NCBI RefSeq assembly: GCF_002385225.1
Contig: NZ_DGDC01000042.1
Location: forward strand, 1-56,999
DNA length: 56,999 nucleotides
Direction: 5' to 3'
Source of the DNA: Psychrobacter sp. UBA3962
Lineage (GTDB): Bacteria; Pseudomonadota; Gammaproteobacteria; Pseudomonadales; Moraxellaceae
Part shown: positions 26,975-35,523 of the stretch, one piece after another
Position numbering within the stretch: the first letter of the stretch is position 1
Layout of the letters: every line of letters starts with the position of its first letter
Translations under genes and position numbers: made by a program
Notes under the pieces: model-generated
Databases searched by the model: none
What the model was told of the DNA's origin: nothing
What the model saw: the letters and a program-made list of their open reading frames with translations, nothing else

Positions 26975-28189
26975 ATGCCACGGATTACAAGAGCCTTAAC
27001 TAATACAGAGGTATCAAGAGCTAAGTCTAAGGACAAGATCTATTACCTGCAAGACGGCAATGGGTTACGCCTAAAGATTTTAACGTCCGGCACTAAGACT
27101 TGGTATTTTGAGTACATTAAACCTTACACTGACAAACCTGACTCGTATCGCATTGGCCGCTACCCTGCAATATCTTTGTCAGAAGCCCGTAGCGTTCGCG
27201 AAGAGTGCATCAAGTTGTTGGCTAAAAACATAGACCCTAAGCAGCACTTTAAGAATAAAGACGATATAGAGAAGAAAAAACTGGCTAATGATTTTAAGTC
27301 AGTATTTGACGAGTGGCTGCCGACTAAGAATTATAGTCAAGGCACTTTAGATAAGATGCAAAACTACATTGATGAAGTATTGGCTGTCATTGGTAATATG
27401 CCGGTTTCTGAAATAACCGTGCCTGATCTTATGCAAGTATTGCGACCAGTTGAAGAGCAAGAGTATTTTACTAAACTGCAAAAGATGCGAACTATGATTA
27501 GCCATGTAATGACACACGCAATTGCAACAGGTAGAGCAACAGACAATCCAGCGCTGCATTTAAAAGGCGTGTTTAAAACAGGCGAAGTTACCCATAACCC
27601 TGCAATACTTGATGAGTCGCGTATTAAAGACTTGGTTAGAGAGATAGACATATATAGTGGGCACTTTGTCACACGCCAAGCATTAAAGTTTTTGATGCTG
27701 ATGTTCTCAAGACCTGGCGAAGTACGGCATCTAAAATGGTCTGATATCGACTTTGGTAAAAAGGTGTGGAATTACACGCCTAACAAGACTAAACACACAA
27801 CACAGATTGAAATGGTAACGCCTTTATCTGAGCAAGCACTCTTAATACTTGAGCAAATGAAAGGGTACAGACAAAGTGAGTTTGTGTTCCCATCGGTGAT
27901 TAGCACGCTCAAGCCTTTATCAACCAGTACTTTTAACCAAGCATTAAGACGCATGGGCTTTGATGGTAGTGAGCAAACCAGCCACGGATTTAGAGCTATG
28001 GCTAGAACACTACTGGAAGAAAAGTTTAGGTATGACTACCGCATGATTGAAATGCAGTTGGGTCATAAGGTGAGAGACGCAAATGGCAGGGCATATAATC
28101 GTGTCCAGTGGCTAGATGATAGACGCGAAATGATGCAAGCCTGGGCTGATTATCTTGATGAATTGAAGGGAAAAACTAAGCCCTCATAA
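26975..28189 (+). CDS. int: P4-type tyrosine integrase
   Basis: A 404-residue integrase from ATG 26975 (MPRITRALTNTEV). The frame continues upstream to 26870, but those codons run through the repeat/AT-rich DNA and lack family similarity. The N-terminal DUF4102 domain (YYLQDGNGLRLKI, WYFEYIKP, SYRIGRYPAISLSEAR) is followed by the catalytic domain: Arg in SRPGEVRHLKWSDID, HGFR in TSHGFRAMARTLLEE, LGHKV and the nucleophile Tyr in GRAYNRVQW. It catalyses integration and excision at the tRNA-Leu. It converges with the endolysin gene; the terminator overlaps the int stop. Confidence 0.95.
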   Translation: MPRITRALTNTEVSRAKSKDKIYYLQDGNGLRLKILTSGTKTWYFEYIKPYTDKPDSYRIGRYPAISLSEARSVREECIKLLAKNIDPKQHFKNKDDIEKKKLANDFKSVFDEWLPTKNYSQGTLDKMQNYIDEVLAVIGNMPVSEITVPDLMQVLRPVEEQEYFTKLQKMRTMISHVMTHAIATGRATDNPALHLKGVFKTGEVTHNPAILDESRIKDLVREIDIYSGHFVTRQALKFLMLMFSRPGEVRHLKWSDIDFGKKVWNYTPNKTKHTTQIEMVTPLSEQALLILEQMKGYRQSEFVFPSVISTLKPLSTSTFNQALRRMGFDGSEQTSHGFRAMARTLLEEKFRYDYRMIEMQLGHKVRDANGRAYNRVQWLDDRREMMQAWADYLDELKGKTKPS

Positions 28190-28200
28190 CGAGGGCTTTT
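28176..28200 (+). terminator. Terminator at the integrase 3' end
   Basis: AGCCCTC and GAGGGCT with a 5-base loop and TTTT after it; the int stop codon lies in the loop. The A run on the left lets it also work for the opposing late operon. Confidence 0.8.
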
Positions 28201-28208
28201 GCATAATA

Positions 28209-28703
28209 TCAATTATCTTTAGCGGCCCATCTTAAATTACCAGCGATGCGTCTAGCCCAGCCGCGGCCAAAGGTCTGCCACGTTCCAAGCTTTGTATAAA
28301 ACTCTAAACGCTCTGCGTTAAATAGCATTAATACATCGTTTTTATCTTTAGCATTAACTGCCGCTAGTGTACGCGGGCCAATGATGCCATCGTCAGAAAC
28401 GCCTACTGCGCGCTGTAGAAATTTCACTGCGTTACGGTTCCCATGGTTGTATGCAGCATCGACAACCTGCCAAGCTACAGCTGGCGGCAAATCGTCACCT
28501 TTAATCGCTAGCCAGTATGACGTGGTTGCTATCTCCCTGGCTTTACTTTTTGGCAATTGGCGCATAGGTCCATAATATCCGTGTGCCTGTGCAACTCGTT
28601 TAGTGACGCCCCACATCGTCTCACCGCCTGGGTCGTTCGGATGGTTAACATAACCGCCTTCGTGCTGCATTAATCTGTCAAAAAATTCATTAAATTTGCT
28701 CAT
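28209..28703 (-). CDS. Phage endolysin, glycoside hydrolase family 108
   Basis: A 164-residue lysozyme-like enzyme that degrades peptidoglycan for host lysis. It starts at MSKFNEFFDRLMQHEGG with AAAGGA upstream; the frame has 11 extra codons with no support. The GH108 catalytic Glu is in MQHEGGYVNHPNDPGGETMW, and the C-terminal PG_binding_3 region includes AYNHGNRNAVKFLQRAVG and DGIIGPRTL. No signal peptide or membrane anchor is visible, so export should need the holin. It is the last gene of the late operon. Confidence 0.93.
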   Translation of the reverse strand: MSKFNEFFDRLMQHEGGYVNHPNDPGGETMWGVTKRVAQAHGYYGPMRQLPKSKAREIATTSYWLAIKGDDLPPAVAWQVVDAAYNHGNRNAVKFLQRAVGVSDDGIIGPRTLAAVNAKDKNDVLMLFNAERLEFYTKLGTWQTFGRGWARRIAGNLRWAAKDN

Positions 28704-28722
28704 TTTTAAATCCTTTATACGT

Positions 28723-28746
28723 AAAAAAGCCCGCATATAGCGGGCC
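28723..28746 (-). terminator. Terminator between holin and endolysin
   Basis: On the minus strand GCCCGC, a 5-base loop, GCGGGC and TTTTTT. It would attenuate endolysin expression unless Q-type antitermination is active. Confidence 0.8.
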
Positions 28747-28762
28747 GGTCAGTTGGTAATTA

Positions 28763-29155
28763 CTACTTGCTAATTATTGCGAGTGCTGCGTCTTTAATCT
28801 CTTTGATTACTGCTGATAAGGGCTTACCTTGCATCAATGCTACAGACTGATAAACAATGCCGATTGCTAACATGCCAAAGACGGCCCATAGCAACATGAT
28901 TGCTCCATGTGTCATGACGCTATATTTTTGATAGTCCATGAGCTCGATATGCGCTGCACCGCCAAAGAGCGAAACAGTTACTGCTATGGTGAACTTGATA
29001 ATAACCGACATATTGACCTGTATTTTTCCGTCTTTGCCGATGTCTCCGCTCAGCATCAGACCAAAAATAGCACCAATAACGGCTGCAAAAACCTTAGGCA
29101 AGAATGCCAAAAGCTTTAGTAAAATGATATCCCAGAAGGGTGTATTATTTGGCAT
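28763..29155 (-). CDS. Putative holin (small multi-helix membrane protein)
   Basis: A 130-residue membrane protein from ATG 29155 (MPNNTPFWDI), with TAGGAG seven bases upstream; 17 more codons are open but unsupported. Hydrophobic segments lie near residues 10-35 (LLKLLAFLPKVFAAVIGAIF), 52-68 and 84-105, and the C-terminus is charged (IKEIKDAALAIISK). The location directly before the endolysin gene is the holin position. Sequence alone does not match a named holin family that I recognise, so the function rests on topology and context. Confidence 0.7.
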   Translation of the reverse strand: MPNNTPFWDIILLKLLAFLPKVFAAVIGAIFGLMLSGDIGKDGKIQVNMSVIIKFTIAVTVSLFGGAAHIELMDYQKYSVMTHGAIMLLWAVFGMLAIGIVYQSVALMQGKPLSAVIKEIKDAALAIISK

Positions 29156-29178
29156 TGGATCTCCTAAATTTTGATAAT

Positions 29179-29200
29179 AAAAAACCACCCGAAGGTGGTT
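29179..29200 (-). terminator. Terminator after the SGNH hydrolase gene
   Basis: On the minus strand AACCACC TTCG GGTGGTT followed by TTTT: a UUCG-capped hairpin, typical of efficient terminators. Confidence 0.85.
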
Positions 29201-29215
29201 ATGCAAATTTTACGT

Positions 29216-29947
29216 TTATGCAGTAATAATGCCGTCATGTACTAGCTTGTCTTTCCACGCAGTAGCGATAACTTGACGACCAGCAGGGGTTTCATGGATA
29301 TGGTCTCCAGTATCATATTCTGCTTTTAGATTTCCCTCACCATCATCAAGGATAGGTACATGAGATTCAATACGTCCATCAACACCCGTAAACTCAGTCA
29401 TAATAGCGTCATTTAAAGCCAACCATTTATTTTGAGGATACTCGGGATTAGGGAAGCGATCAGCTACATCGGGGTGAGTCCATCTAGCCTTACACGGGAG
29501 CATTTTCGCTATATATATCTTGCAACTAGGTTTGACCATGCTCTTCACTTTATTAATCAGGTTTTGATACTGCGTCTTTGTTTGCTCTAATGTGTAGGTA
29601 CTCCCCATATCGTTTAAGCCAATTTGCATAATAACGACATCAAACTCTTGTGTGTTGGTCAGAGCACTAAACTTTGATGTCTGCCCTAAAATAGTATCAC
29701 TTCCTTGGGCTACAGATGTAAAAGGCTGCAGTTTTTCTTCATACTCAGCTATAACCAGCCCACCATATCCTGCCGCAATCGTACTATCTCCTATAACACC
29801 TAAGTGGATTTTAGTTAGTGGGTAGTAATCATCAGGTATTTCTGGTTGTAATACCAGTTTATCACCTAAGTATAGTTTGCTTACCTCGTTACCTCTAAAG
29901 TACACATTTTCTTGGGTCAACTTATGACCTTTATAAAATATAGTCAT
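29216..29947 (-). CDS. Virion-associated SGNH/GDSL hydrolase
   Basis: A 243-residue protein. Residues 1-36 (VYFRGNEVSKLYLGDKLV) resemble the short beta-rich start seen in phage tail accessory proteins. The rest is an SGNH hydrolase: block I LGVIGDSTIAAGYGG (Ser nucleophile), block III QIGLNDMG, block V DHIHETPAG (Asp and His). Such enzymes in phage tails deacetylate or de-esterify capsule or LPS at the receptor. It follows the tail fibre gene by four bases and GAGGTGAT precedes the ATG, so the two proteins are probably made together. Confidence 0.85.
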   Translation of the reverse strand: MTIFYKGHKLTQENVYFRGNEVSKLYLGDKLVLQPEIPDDYYPLTKIHLGVIGDSTIAAGYGGLVIAEYEEKLQPFTSVAQGSDTILGQTSKFSALTNTQEFDVVIMQIGLNDMGSTYTLEQTKTQYQNLINKVKSMVKPSCKIYIAKMLPCKARWTHPDVADRFPNPEYPQNKWLALNDAIMTEFTGVDGRIESHVPILDDGEGNLKAEYDTGDHIHETPAGRQVIATAWKDKLVHDGIITA

Positions 29948-29950
29948 ACA

Positions 29951-32011
29951 TCACCTCACTACATATAAAGTATTGCCGTCATAAGTGCCTAATGCGTCAT
30001 ACTCGCTTTGGCTTAATTGTGTAACTCTTAGTGCATTGGAAGTTAGTGCGCCAGGGGTATTATAAGTAAACGATATTTGAGGCATAGCACCAGAAAATGT
30101 AGGAGACTGTAGGTTATCTACGAGACTGCTTGAGGAGATATAAGTAGCTTTTTCCGAACCTCTAAAAGGTCTGAAATAAATAGACTTATTTTTAGTAAGC
30201 CAAACAACCATACAATCTTTTTCGCTTACTACATAATCACTATTTATTAATAAAGTTTGAAGCCCTTGTTTCACGGGATACTCTGGGCTAGTCCACAGTC
30301 TTGTTAAATCTAATTTTCCGTCAGGCAGCTGCTTTTTTTTATATATAGCAAACTGGATAGCATCAGGGGTATGCGCATATAATGTAACCTCTTTTAACGT
30401 ACTAGGATCAGGCAAGCTATCTACAAAACCTACTGCATAAGCTGAAGCTGCAACACCTGTGTCATCAATATCTCCTGAGCCTATTGTGGTCTCACCATTA
30501 AAAAGCAGCGCACTTAAATACTTTAACCTACTCTTTAAACTCTGTATCTCGCCTATAAAACCGACAAAATCTACCTCAAAACTAATTTGATATATGGCTC
30601 CATTAAAGGGTTTTGCCAATATACCCCCATCTTCATCTACAGAGTCCTGTACAAGATAGGGCAACTTAGGTTCCAATCCTTTCCAATATCGAGTAACAGC
30701 TCCCTCACAAATAAATCCCAGATAATTCCCTTCATTGATTACTACTTTATTATCTAGTGCATACCTAATCACGCTTGTACTGACTAACACTCTTGCTTTA
30801 TTATCTGTTATCCAAAACTTACCTTCACGATACTCAAATTCAGCAATGGTGATAGCTGTAGTACCTGTCTGAAAGTAAGCCTCAAAACTACTTACCTCGC
30901 CACGAGATTCAAAAACTTGGTCTAATATAATTGGTACTACTAAGCCTAGCTCTCCAATAGGTGCAGGACTAGACATGTCTACTGGGTGAATTAAATAACT
31001 GTCAGCCTTGGATATTATTGAACCTATATTTCTTTCAACTCTACTGTACACATCGTAATTAGATTTAACCCAAACACCCCCCTCTTTGAAGTAGATGCCG
31101 TTATTAACACCAACGTCCTCAGTTACTAAAGCATAAGAGCCGTCACTTAAATTGGACGCTACCATTTGGGCATAAGTACCAAACGTATTTTGCACCTTGG
31201 CTCTTATTAACTTTTCAAGGTCATACTGCGACTTAACAAAATTAGCCCCGTCATATAAATAAGTACCGTTTTTATCATCGGTGTCAGCTAAAACATCAAT
31301 GCTTGATTTTGCAGCAATGTTACTTTTATCTGCAATCATTTCAGCGTAGGTTTTATATGCTAGTTTGCCGCCACCAATACTATTTATTTGGGCTTGCAAT
31401 ACTGCATCAACCTCGTCTAAGCGAGCAACTTCTGACTCCCTATCGCTCACTTCTTTTATAATATCGGCATTTAAGTCAGACTCTGCTTTCTTAGCGCGTG
31501 TTGTTTCATCGCCAATGCTGCTTTGTAGGGCTGATTCTGCTGACTTAGCCCGAGTTGTTTCATCGCCAATGCTGCTTTGTAGGGCTGATTCTGCTGACTT
31601 AGCCCGAGTTGTTTCCGATGTCAGACTATCAGCAATAGTTTTTTCTGCAGCTACAGCTCGCTTAACTTCGTTCGTCAGGCTATTTAAAACTGCACCATAT
31701 AGACCGATTATTTCACCTTTTGCAGTAGTAATTTCGCCACTAGCGCTTTGAGTAACGCCGTCTTGCTCTTCAATAAGCACATCGTTTTTATCAAAAATTC
31801 TAATTCGATAAGATCCATTCAGATATACATCTGCACTACCCGAATCATCTAGGATGATAGGATTGGTGTTGACAATGGTCATATCAGGGTCTTTAAAAGT
31901 ATCCTGATAAGTGGTTGTGCCCGCAAAGTAGGCATGGACTTTCCCGCCAACTAATGGACGGCCTTGATCATCTGTAAACTTGGTTTTAATACCCAGCATT
32001 TGTACTGCCAT
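29951..32011 (-). CDS. Tail fibre / tailspike protein
   Basis: A 686-residue protein from ATG 32011 (MAVQMLGIKTKFTDDQG) with GGAG upstream; a further 42 upstream codons are open but cross a terminator. Residues 1-90 form a virion-binding domain typical of podovirus fibres (GRPLVGGKVHAYFAGT, NPIILDDSGSADVYLNGSYR). Residues 115-200 are coiled-coil repeats of 18 residues (ETTRAKSAESALQSSIGD). A long beta-rich region with several KYAEM-like segments follows and ends DALGTYDGNTLYVV. The receptor-binding part is unlike anything I can name. Confidence 0.85.
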   Translation of the reverse strand: MAVQMLGIKTKFTDDQGRPLVGGKVHAYFAGTTTYQDTFKDPDMTIVNTNPIILDDSGSADVYLNGSYRIRIFDKNDVLIEEQDGVTQSASGEITTAKGEIIGLYGAVLNSLTNEVKRAVAAEKTIADSLTSETTRAKSAESALQSSIGDETTRAKSAESALQSSIGDETTRAKKAESDLNADIIKEVSDRESEVARLDEVDAVLQAQINSIGGGKLAYKTYAEMIADKSNIAAKSSIDVLADTDDKNGTYLYDGANFVKSQYDLEKLIRAKVQNTFGTYAQMVASNLSDGSYALVTEDVGVNNGIYFKEGGVWVKSNYDVYSRVERNIGSIISKADSYLIHPVDMSSPAPIGELGLVVPIILDQVFESRGEVSSFEAYFQTGTTAITIAEFEYREGKFWITDNKARVLVSTSVIRYALDNKVVINEGNYLGFICEGAVTRYWKGLEPKLPYLVQDSVDEDGGILAKPFNGAIYQISFEVDFVGFIGEIQSLKSRLKYLSALLFNGETTIGSGDIDDTGVAASAYAVGFVDSLPDPSTLKEVTLYAHTPDAIQFAIYKKKQLPDGKLDLTRLWTSPEYPVKQGLQTLLINSDYVVSEKDCMVVWLTKNKSIYFRPFRGSEKATYISSSSLVDNLQSPTFSGAMPQISFTYNTPGALTSNALRVTQLSQSEYDALGTYDGNTLYVVR
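31501..31614 (-). repeat. 54-bp tandem repeat in the tail fibre gene
   Basis: Two identical copies (31501-31554 and 31555-31608) encode an 18-residue coiled-coil unit, with diverged copies on both sides. Such repeats allow the fibre shaft to lengthen or shorten by recombination. Confidence 0.85.
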
Positions 32012-32027
32012 TTTGCTATCTCCAAAG

Positions 32028-32057
32028 CAAAAAGCCCTACCGGTTAAGGCAGGGCTT
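32028..32057 (-). terminator. Terminator before the tail fibre gene
   Basis: On the minus strand AAGCCCTGCC and GGTAGGGCTT pair (one mismatch) and are followed by a T run. It separates the ejection genes from the fibre-lysis part of the late operon. Confidence 0.85.
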
Positions 32058-32075
32058 GAGGTTAATTTGTTTGTG

Positions 32076-34310
32076 TTATTGACCTGACATGGCTGCACCA
32101 GTAGCCGCAGGCAGTGTTGTTGATACATTTTGCACAAGACCCATCATTTCAAGCATTTCAGGCGTGAGTCCTAGGCTTGAATTTTTGGTGATAGGCACTT
32201 GGCCGTTGGCCATTTTTGCGGCTGTACCCAGTGTTGAGATATCCTTTGCTTTATTAGCGGCGCCTAACATCAAGCCTGATGCCATGCCGCCAACTCTTGG
32301 TATCGAGCCAACCACGTTCACAAGTCCCAGCAACTGCTTAATTAGCACACTACCAGTGTTTGAATGGTTAACATGTGCTCCAAGCGGCTGCTGCACTAAA
32401 ATATCAGCTACTTGTTTGATGTCATTTAATCGTGCTATTTGCTCGGGAGTAAATAAAGCTCTCATACGCTGATTGCCAAACGAGTTGATTGCTTTATTGA
32501 GCCCAGCCGGACTAAACGCACCGTTGTTTGACTTTGTAGCTTGTGCTAAAAAATGTTCGATTACTGTCCCCTGCAAATCGGCAATAGCTTGATCACCGCC
32601 AGGGGCGTTTTTTAGCACATCGACGGTTCGCACGATATCGCCAACATTGCCGTTGATGAGAAACTTGTTAAGCGCCTTATCAGGCTCAACATCTTCAACA
32701 GCTGCCTTTAGCATAGGCACAGACTCTAAATCTTCAAAGCGCTGTCTTGCCGCTCCCCTTGCTTCTTGCCATGCCTCTTTTGCAGCGATTAAGCCACCGT
32801 CGCTTGGGCCATTACCGATTAAGCCTGTCATCTCATCGATTGATCTATCCACTTCTTTAGATAGATTGTCTTTAATGATGCCCAGCGCCTGGCGCTCACT
32901 ACCGTCTGTGGTGGCACGTAAACGAGCATTGATAATTTTTATTAACTCTTCGGATTTGCCATGAGTCAGCACAAAATCAGGGTCATCAAACATACCCTTT
33001 AAAGCTTTCATGGTGTCGCCTTTAACAAACGACCCAAGCATATTATCTTCAAGGTCTTTTGTGGCGTTATTAATAAAGCGTAAGTGATTTAGCTGAGCAT
33101 CGTTCCCCGATAGACTCTTGGCCTTGTCGTAAAGCTCGCCGACTTTATTTTGAGCTGCTTCGTCAGCCCCTTTAAGCGTCTTAAACGTACTAGATATTCT
33201 TTCATAACTTTCTGTTGGTGCTGCGCCGGTATCTCTAACCAACCCCTGCATTAACTCATCAAGCTGTTGATGGTTTTCTATGTGCTTGCTGTTTAAAGGG
33301 TTGTTTGCCCCCCGCTTTGCAAGCTCATGTTCATCTGTCCAAACAGCTGGGTCGCGAGTGATTTGCCCTTGCGTACCTTTAATACCATGGCGGTCTAGTA
33401 GGTTTTTACGCACAAAAGCAGGACCATCAACCGCCTTGCCTTTTTTTAAAAACTGCTCAGCTTCTTTTACCATCTGCTGACGCGCAGCAGGGGGAACTTC
33501 GATATTTGTTGTTCTAATAGCATCATCAACCAGTTGTTCAGCCGACCTTGCTGTAGCACCGCTTTTGTTTGCTGCTCGTCGAGCGATAGTGCTGCCAACC
33601 TTGCGAGTGACAGGGGCAACAAGCTTTTCACCAGCCACGCCGCCAACTGCCCCGCCAATACCTTCAAGCGCCATGTTTTGTGCACGATGCTTGGCATTGT
33701 CAGCTTCGCGAATAGCCCCAGACGTAGCACCTAGCACGGCCTCTTTGCCCATGAATTTTGCAGCACCTTTGGCACCTGCACCCATCGTCCCGCCACCCAT
33801 CATTATAGGTACGGTACCGGTAATCTCGCCGCCTAGCTTACTTAAGTCAGTGCCCTTTAAGCCTGCTTTTGCCCGGTACTCAGTGCGCACCATATCCTCA
33901 GCTTTGCGCCCAAGATTGTATTTATCCAGGTTGTCTGTAGGTGCTATATTTCTGCCAGTAACGGCATTAATACCCTGACTAACCTTGTCTTTTAGGTACA
34001 GGTCAGCCTGTTTGATACCGCCTACACTTTCTTTGAGTCCATCGCCAAAAGAAGTAATAACACTACCTACCTTATCTAAAAAACCGCCTTTTTTGGCGGT
34101 CTGGGTAGGCTTGGTGTTCAGACCAAAAACCTTGGCAAACTCTTGAGTGGGGTTTAGCCCCGCCTTTTTTGCGTCAAGCATAAAGCCGTTAACGCTATTG
34201 CCTAAAGCACCTGGCGACTTCATCAGCTCTGCAATAATGACGGGGTCTGATACTCCCTTTGCTCGTCTATTTGCAATGTGTTTCTCGATGGCTCGTTTTG
34301 AGACTGCCAT
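32076..34310 (-). CDS. Internal virion (DNA ejection) protein, large
   Basis: A 744-residue protein with no catalytic motif that I recognise. The N-terminus is basic; residues 150-240 are glycine/alanine-rich and weakly hydrophobic (GGEITGTVPIMMGGGTMGAG, GGAVGGVAGEKLV), followed by long helical stretches. This composition and its place after the lysozyme-like gene fit a P22 gp16-type or T7-type ejected protein that helps DNA cross the cell envelope. Its first 88 bases overlap the end of the preceding gene. Confidence 0.65.
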   Translation of the reverse strand: MAVSKRAIEKHIANRRAKGVSDPVIIAELMKSPGALGNSVNGFMLDAKKAGLNPTQEFAKVFGLNTKPTQTAKKGGFLDKVGSVITSFGDGLKESVGGIKQADLYLKDKVSQGINAVTGRNIAPTDNLDKYNLGRKAEDMVRTEYRAKAGLKGTDLSKLGGEITGTVPIMMGGGTMGAGAKGAAKFMGKEAVLGATSGAIREADNAKHRAQNMALEGIGGAVGGVAGEKLVAPVTRKVGSTIARRAANKSGATARSAEQLVDDAIRTTNIEVPPAARQQMVKEAEQFLKKGKAVDGPAFVRKNLLDRHGIKGTQGQITRDPAVWTDEHELAKRGANNPLNSKHIENHQQLDELMQGLVRDTGAAPTESYERISSTFKTLKGADEAAQNKVGELYDKAKSLSGNDAQLNHLRFINNATKDLEDNMLGSFVKGDTMKALKGMFDDPDFVLTHGKSEELIKIINARLRATTDGSERQALGIIKDNLSKEVDRSIDEMTGLIGNGPSDGGLIAAKEAWQEARGAARQRFEDLESVPMLKAAVEDVEPDKALNKFLINGNVGDIVRTVDVLKNAPGGDQAIADLQGTVIEHFLAQATKSNNGAFSPAGLNKAINSFGNQRMRALFTPEQIARLNDIKQVADILVQQPLGAHVNHSNTGSVLIKQLLGLVNVVGSIPRVGGMASGLMLGAANKAKDISTLGTAAKMANGQVPITKNSSLGLTPEMLEMMGLVQNVSTTLPAATGAAMSGQ

Positions 34311-35512
34311 ATATCATTTACTCCAAAATAGTTGGCCATTTGCTCGGTGTTCATGCCGTCATTAAAAGCACCTCTTATTGATGTGCCGATGTCATCATCA
34401 CGCTGGGCAAGTGTATAAAGTGCCTGGTAAGGGTTTAAACCCTGCTCTTTTAACTTTGGTAGCTCGGCAGTGATAGCTTGTAGCTTACCGCTTGGTTGCT
34501 CTTGCGGTATTTCAGGCTCTATCTGCTGTGGCTGATTGTGCGTAATAAACGAACTTTCAAGCGGTGCGCTGCTTATAGGCTCTTGATTAACCGGCTCCTC
34601 TGGCGTCTGCTGCGCCTGAAGCACATCGCTCAAGCCTAAAACCTCAACCTCATCTGGAGTTAATCCTAGATCTGCTGCAGTAAGTTCGGAAGTGGCTGGT
34701 TCAGGACTGGTAGTTTGCTCACTTGGCGGTGGTGCTGCCATCTTGATGTTAAGCCCTAATTGTTTGGCAATATCAGCAGGGTCATGGCCTTTATTTAGCA
34801 AATGCCTAATCTCTTGAGCCGCCCTGCCATTGCCATGAACAAGGTTAACAAACAACTGGCTGTCGTTCATTTTGCCGTCTTTTCTCAAGGTTTTGAGCAG
34901 TTCTGGAGCACTCATAGCAAGTCTTGGGTCGACCTCTGCTGCTTGGAAGTTGCCGCCACCGCCACCTGTCATATTTAACAAGTTCTGCAGGTGATTTCTG
35001 CGCCTATTATCGTGTTTTTTCCAGTCAAACGCTGTGCGGCCACCGCCCTGAGCTCTAATGGTGTCTTGACCATAAGCCCAAACAACGTAGTGCTTGCCAA
35101 GCTCTCTGGAAAAGGCTTCAGGGTTTGCGTTTGGATTATTCCAGAATGTTTTTAGCTTAGAAGCATATTTAGGACTTTTCATTTCAGCCACGCTAAATCT
35201 AGCTTGTGCGTTTAGTGCAGCTTGCGAGCGTTGTATGCCGTTATTACCTAACAGGCCATTTTTACTAAGGAATGAAGCCAAAGCATTGCCCCGCCCTTGG
35301 TTCCACGACAACATTCCCACGTTTTTAATTGCACCGCCTTTAGTGTTGGCGGCAGGGTCAGTGTGAGTACCGAATAAATACTTACTTTGAAAGCCGTTCT
35401 CACGACCTACCTCTGCAGTAATTGCCAAAGCCTGGCTGTGTGATAGCCCTGCATTGCGGTATGCTTTATACACCGCCACGTTTAACGGTGTGCCGTCTTG
35501 TAGCTTCTCCAC
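34223..35512 (-). CDS. Virion protein with lysozyme-like domain (ejection/penetration)
   Basis: A 429-residue protein from a GTG start at 35512 preceded by AAGGGGG. Residues 10-170 resemble a phage tail lysozyme: ALAITAEVGRENGFQSKYLF contains a plausible catalytic Glu, and VGMLSWNQGR and HYVVWAYGQDT follow. The middle is proline- and glutamine-rich (residues 240-340). The last third has two short repeats of a Pro/Gly-dependent motif (LLNKGHDPADIAKQLGLN). It probably opens peptidoglycan during DNA entry. It sits between the gp20-like and large ejection genes. Confidence 0.7.
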   Translation of the reverse strand: MEKLQDGTPLNVAVYKAYRNAGLSHSQALAITAEVGRENGFQSKYLFGTHTDPAANTKGGAIKNVGMLSWNQGRGNALASFLSKNGLLGNNGIQRSQAALNAQARFSVAEMKSPKYASKLKTFWNNPNANPEAFSRELGKHYVVWAYGQDTIRAQGGGRTAFDWKKHDNRRRNHLQNLLNMTGGGGGNFQAAEVDPRLAMSAPELLKTLRKDGKMNDSQLFVNLVHGNGRAAQEIRHLLNKGHDPADIAKQLGLNIKMAAPPPSEQTTSPEPATSELTAADLGLTPDEVEVLGLSDVLQAQQTPEEPVNQEPISSAPLESSFITHNQPQQIEPEIPQEQPSGKLQAITAELPKLKEQGLNPYQALYTLAQRDDDIGTSIRGAFNDGMNTEQMANYFGVNDIWQSQNEPSRNTLQIDEQREYQTPSLLQS

Positions 35513-35523
35513 AGCAAGCCCCC

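Noticed and set aside
31501..31614. Insertion or duplication of foreign DNA in the fibre gene
   Set aside because: The 54-bp unit keeps frame and continues a coiled-coil pattern, so it is an internal protein repeat.
31959..32137. N-terminal extension of the tail fibre frame
   Set aside because: It would translate through a terminator and into the preceding gene; ATG 32011 has GGAG and starts the conserved domain.
33565..33978. 137-codon plus-strand frame opposite the large ejection gene
   Set aside because: Alanine/proline-rich mirror of the minus-strand glycine/alanine codons; no start signal.
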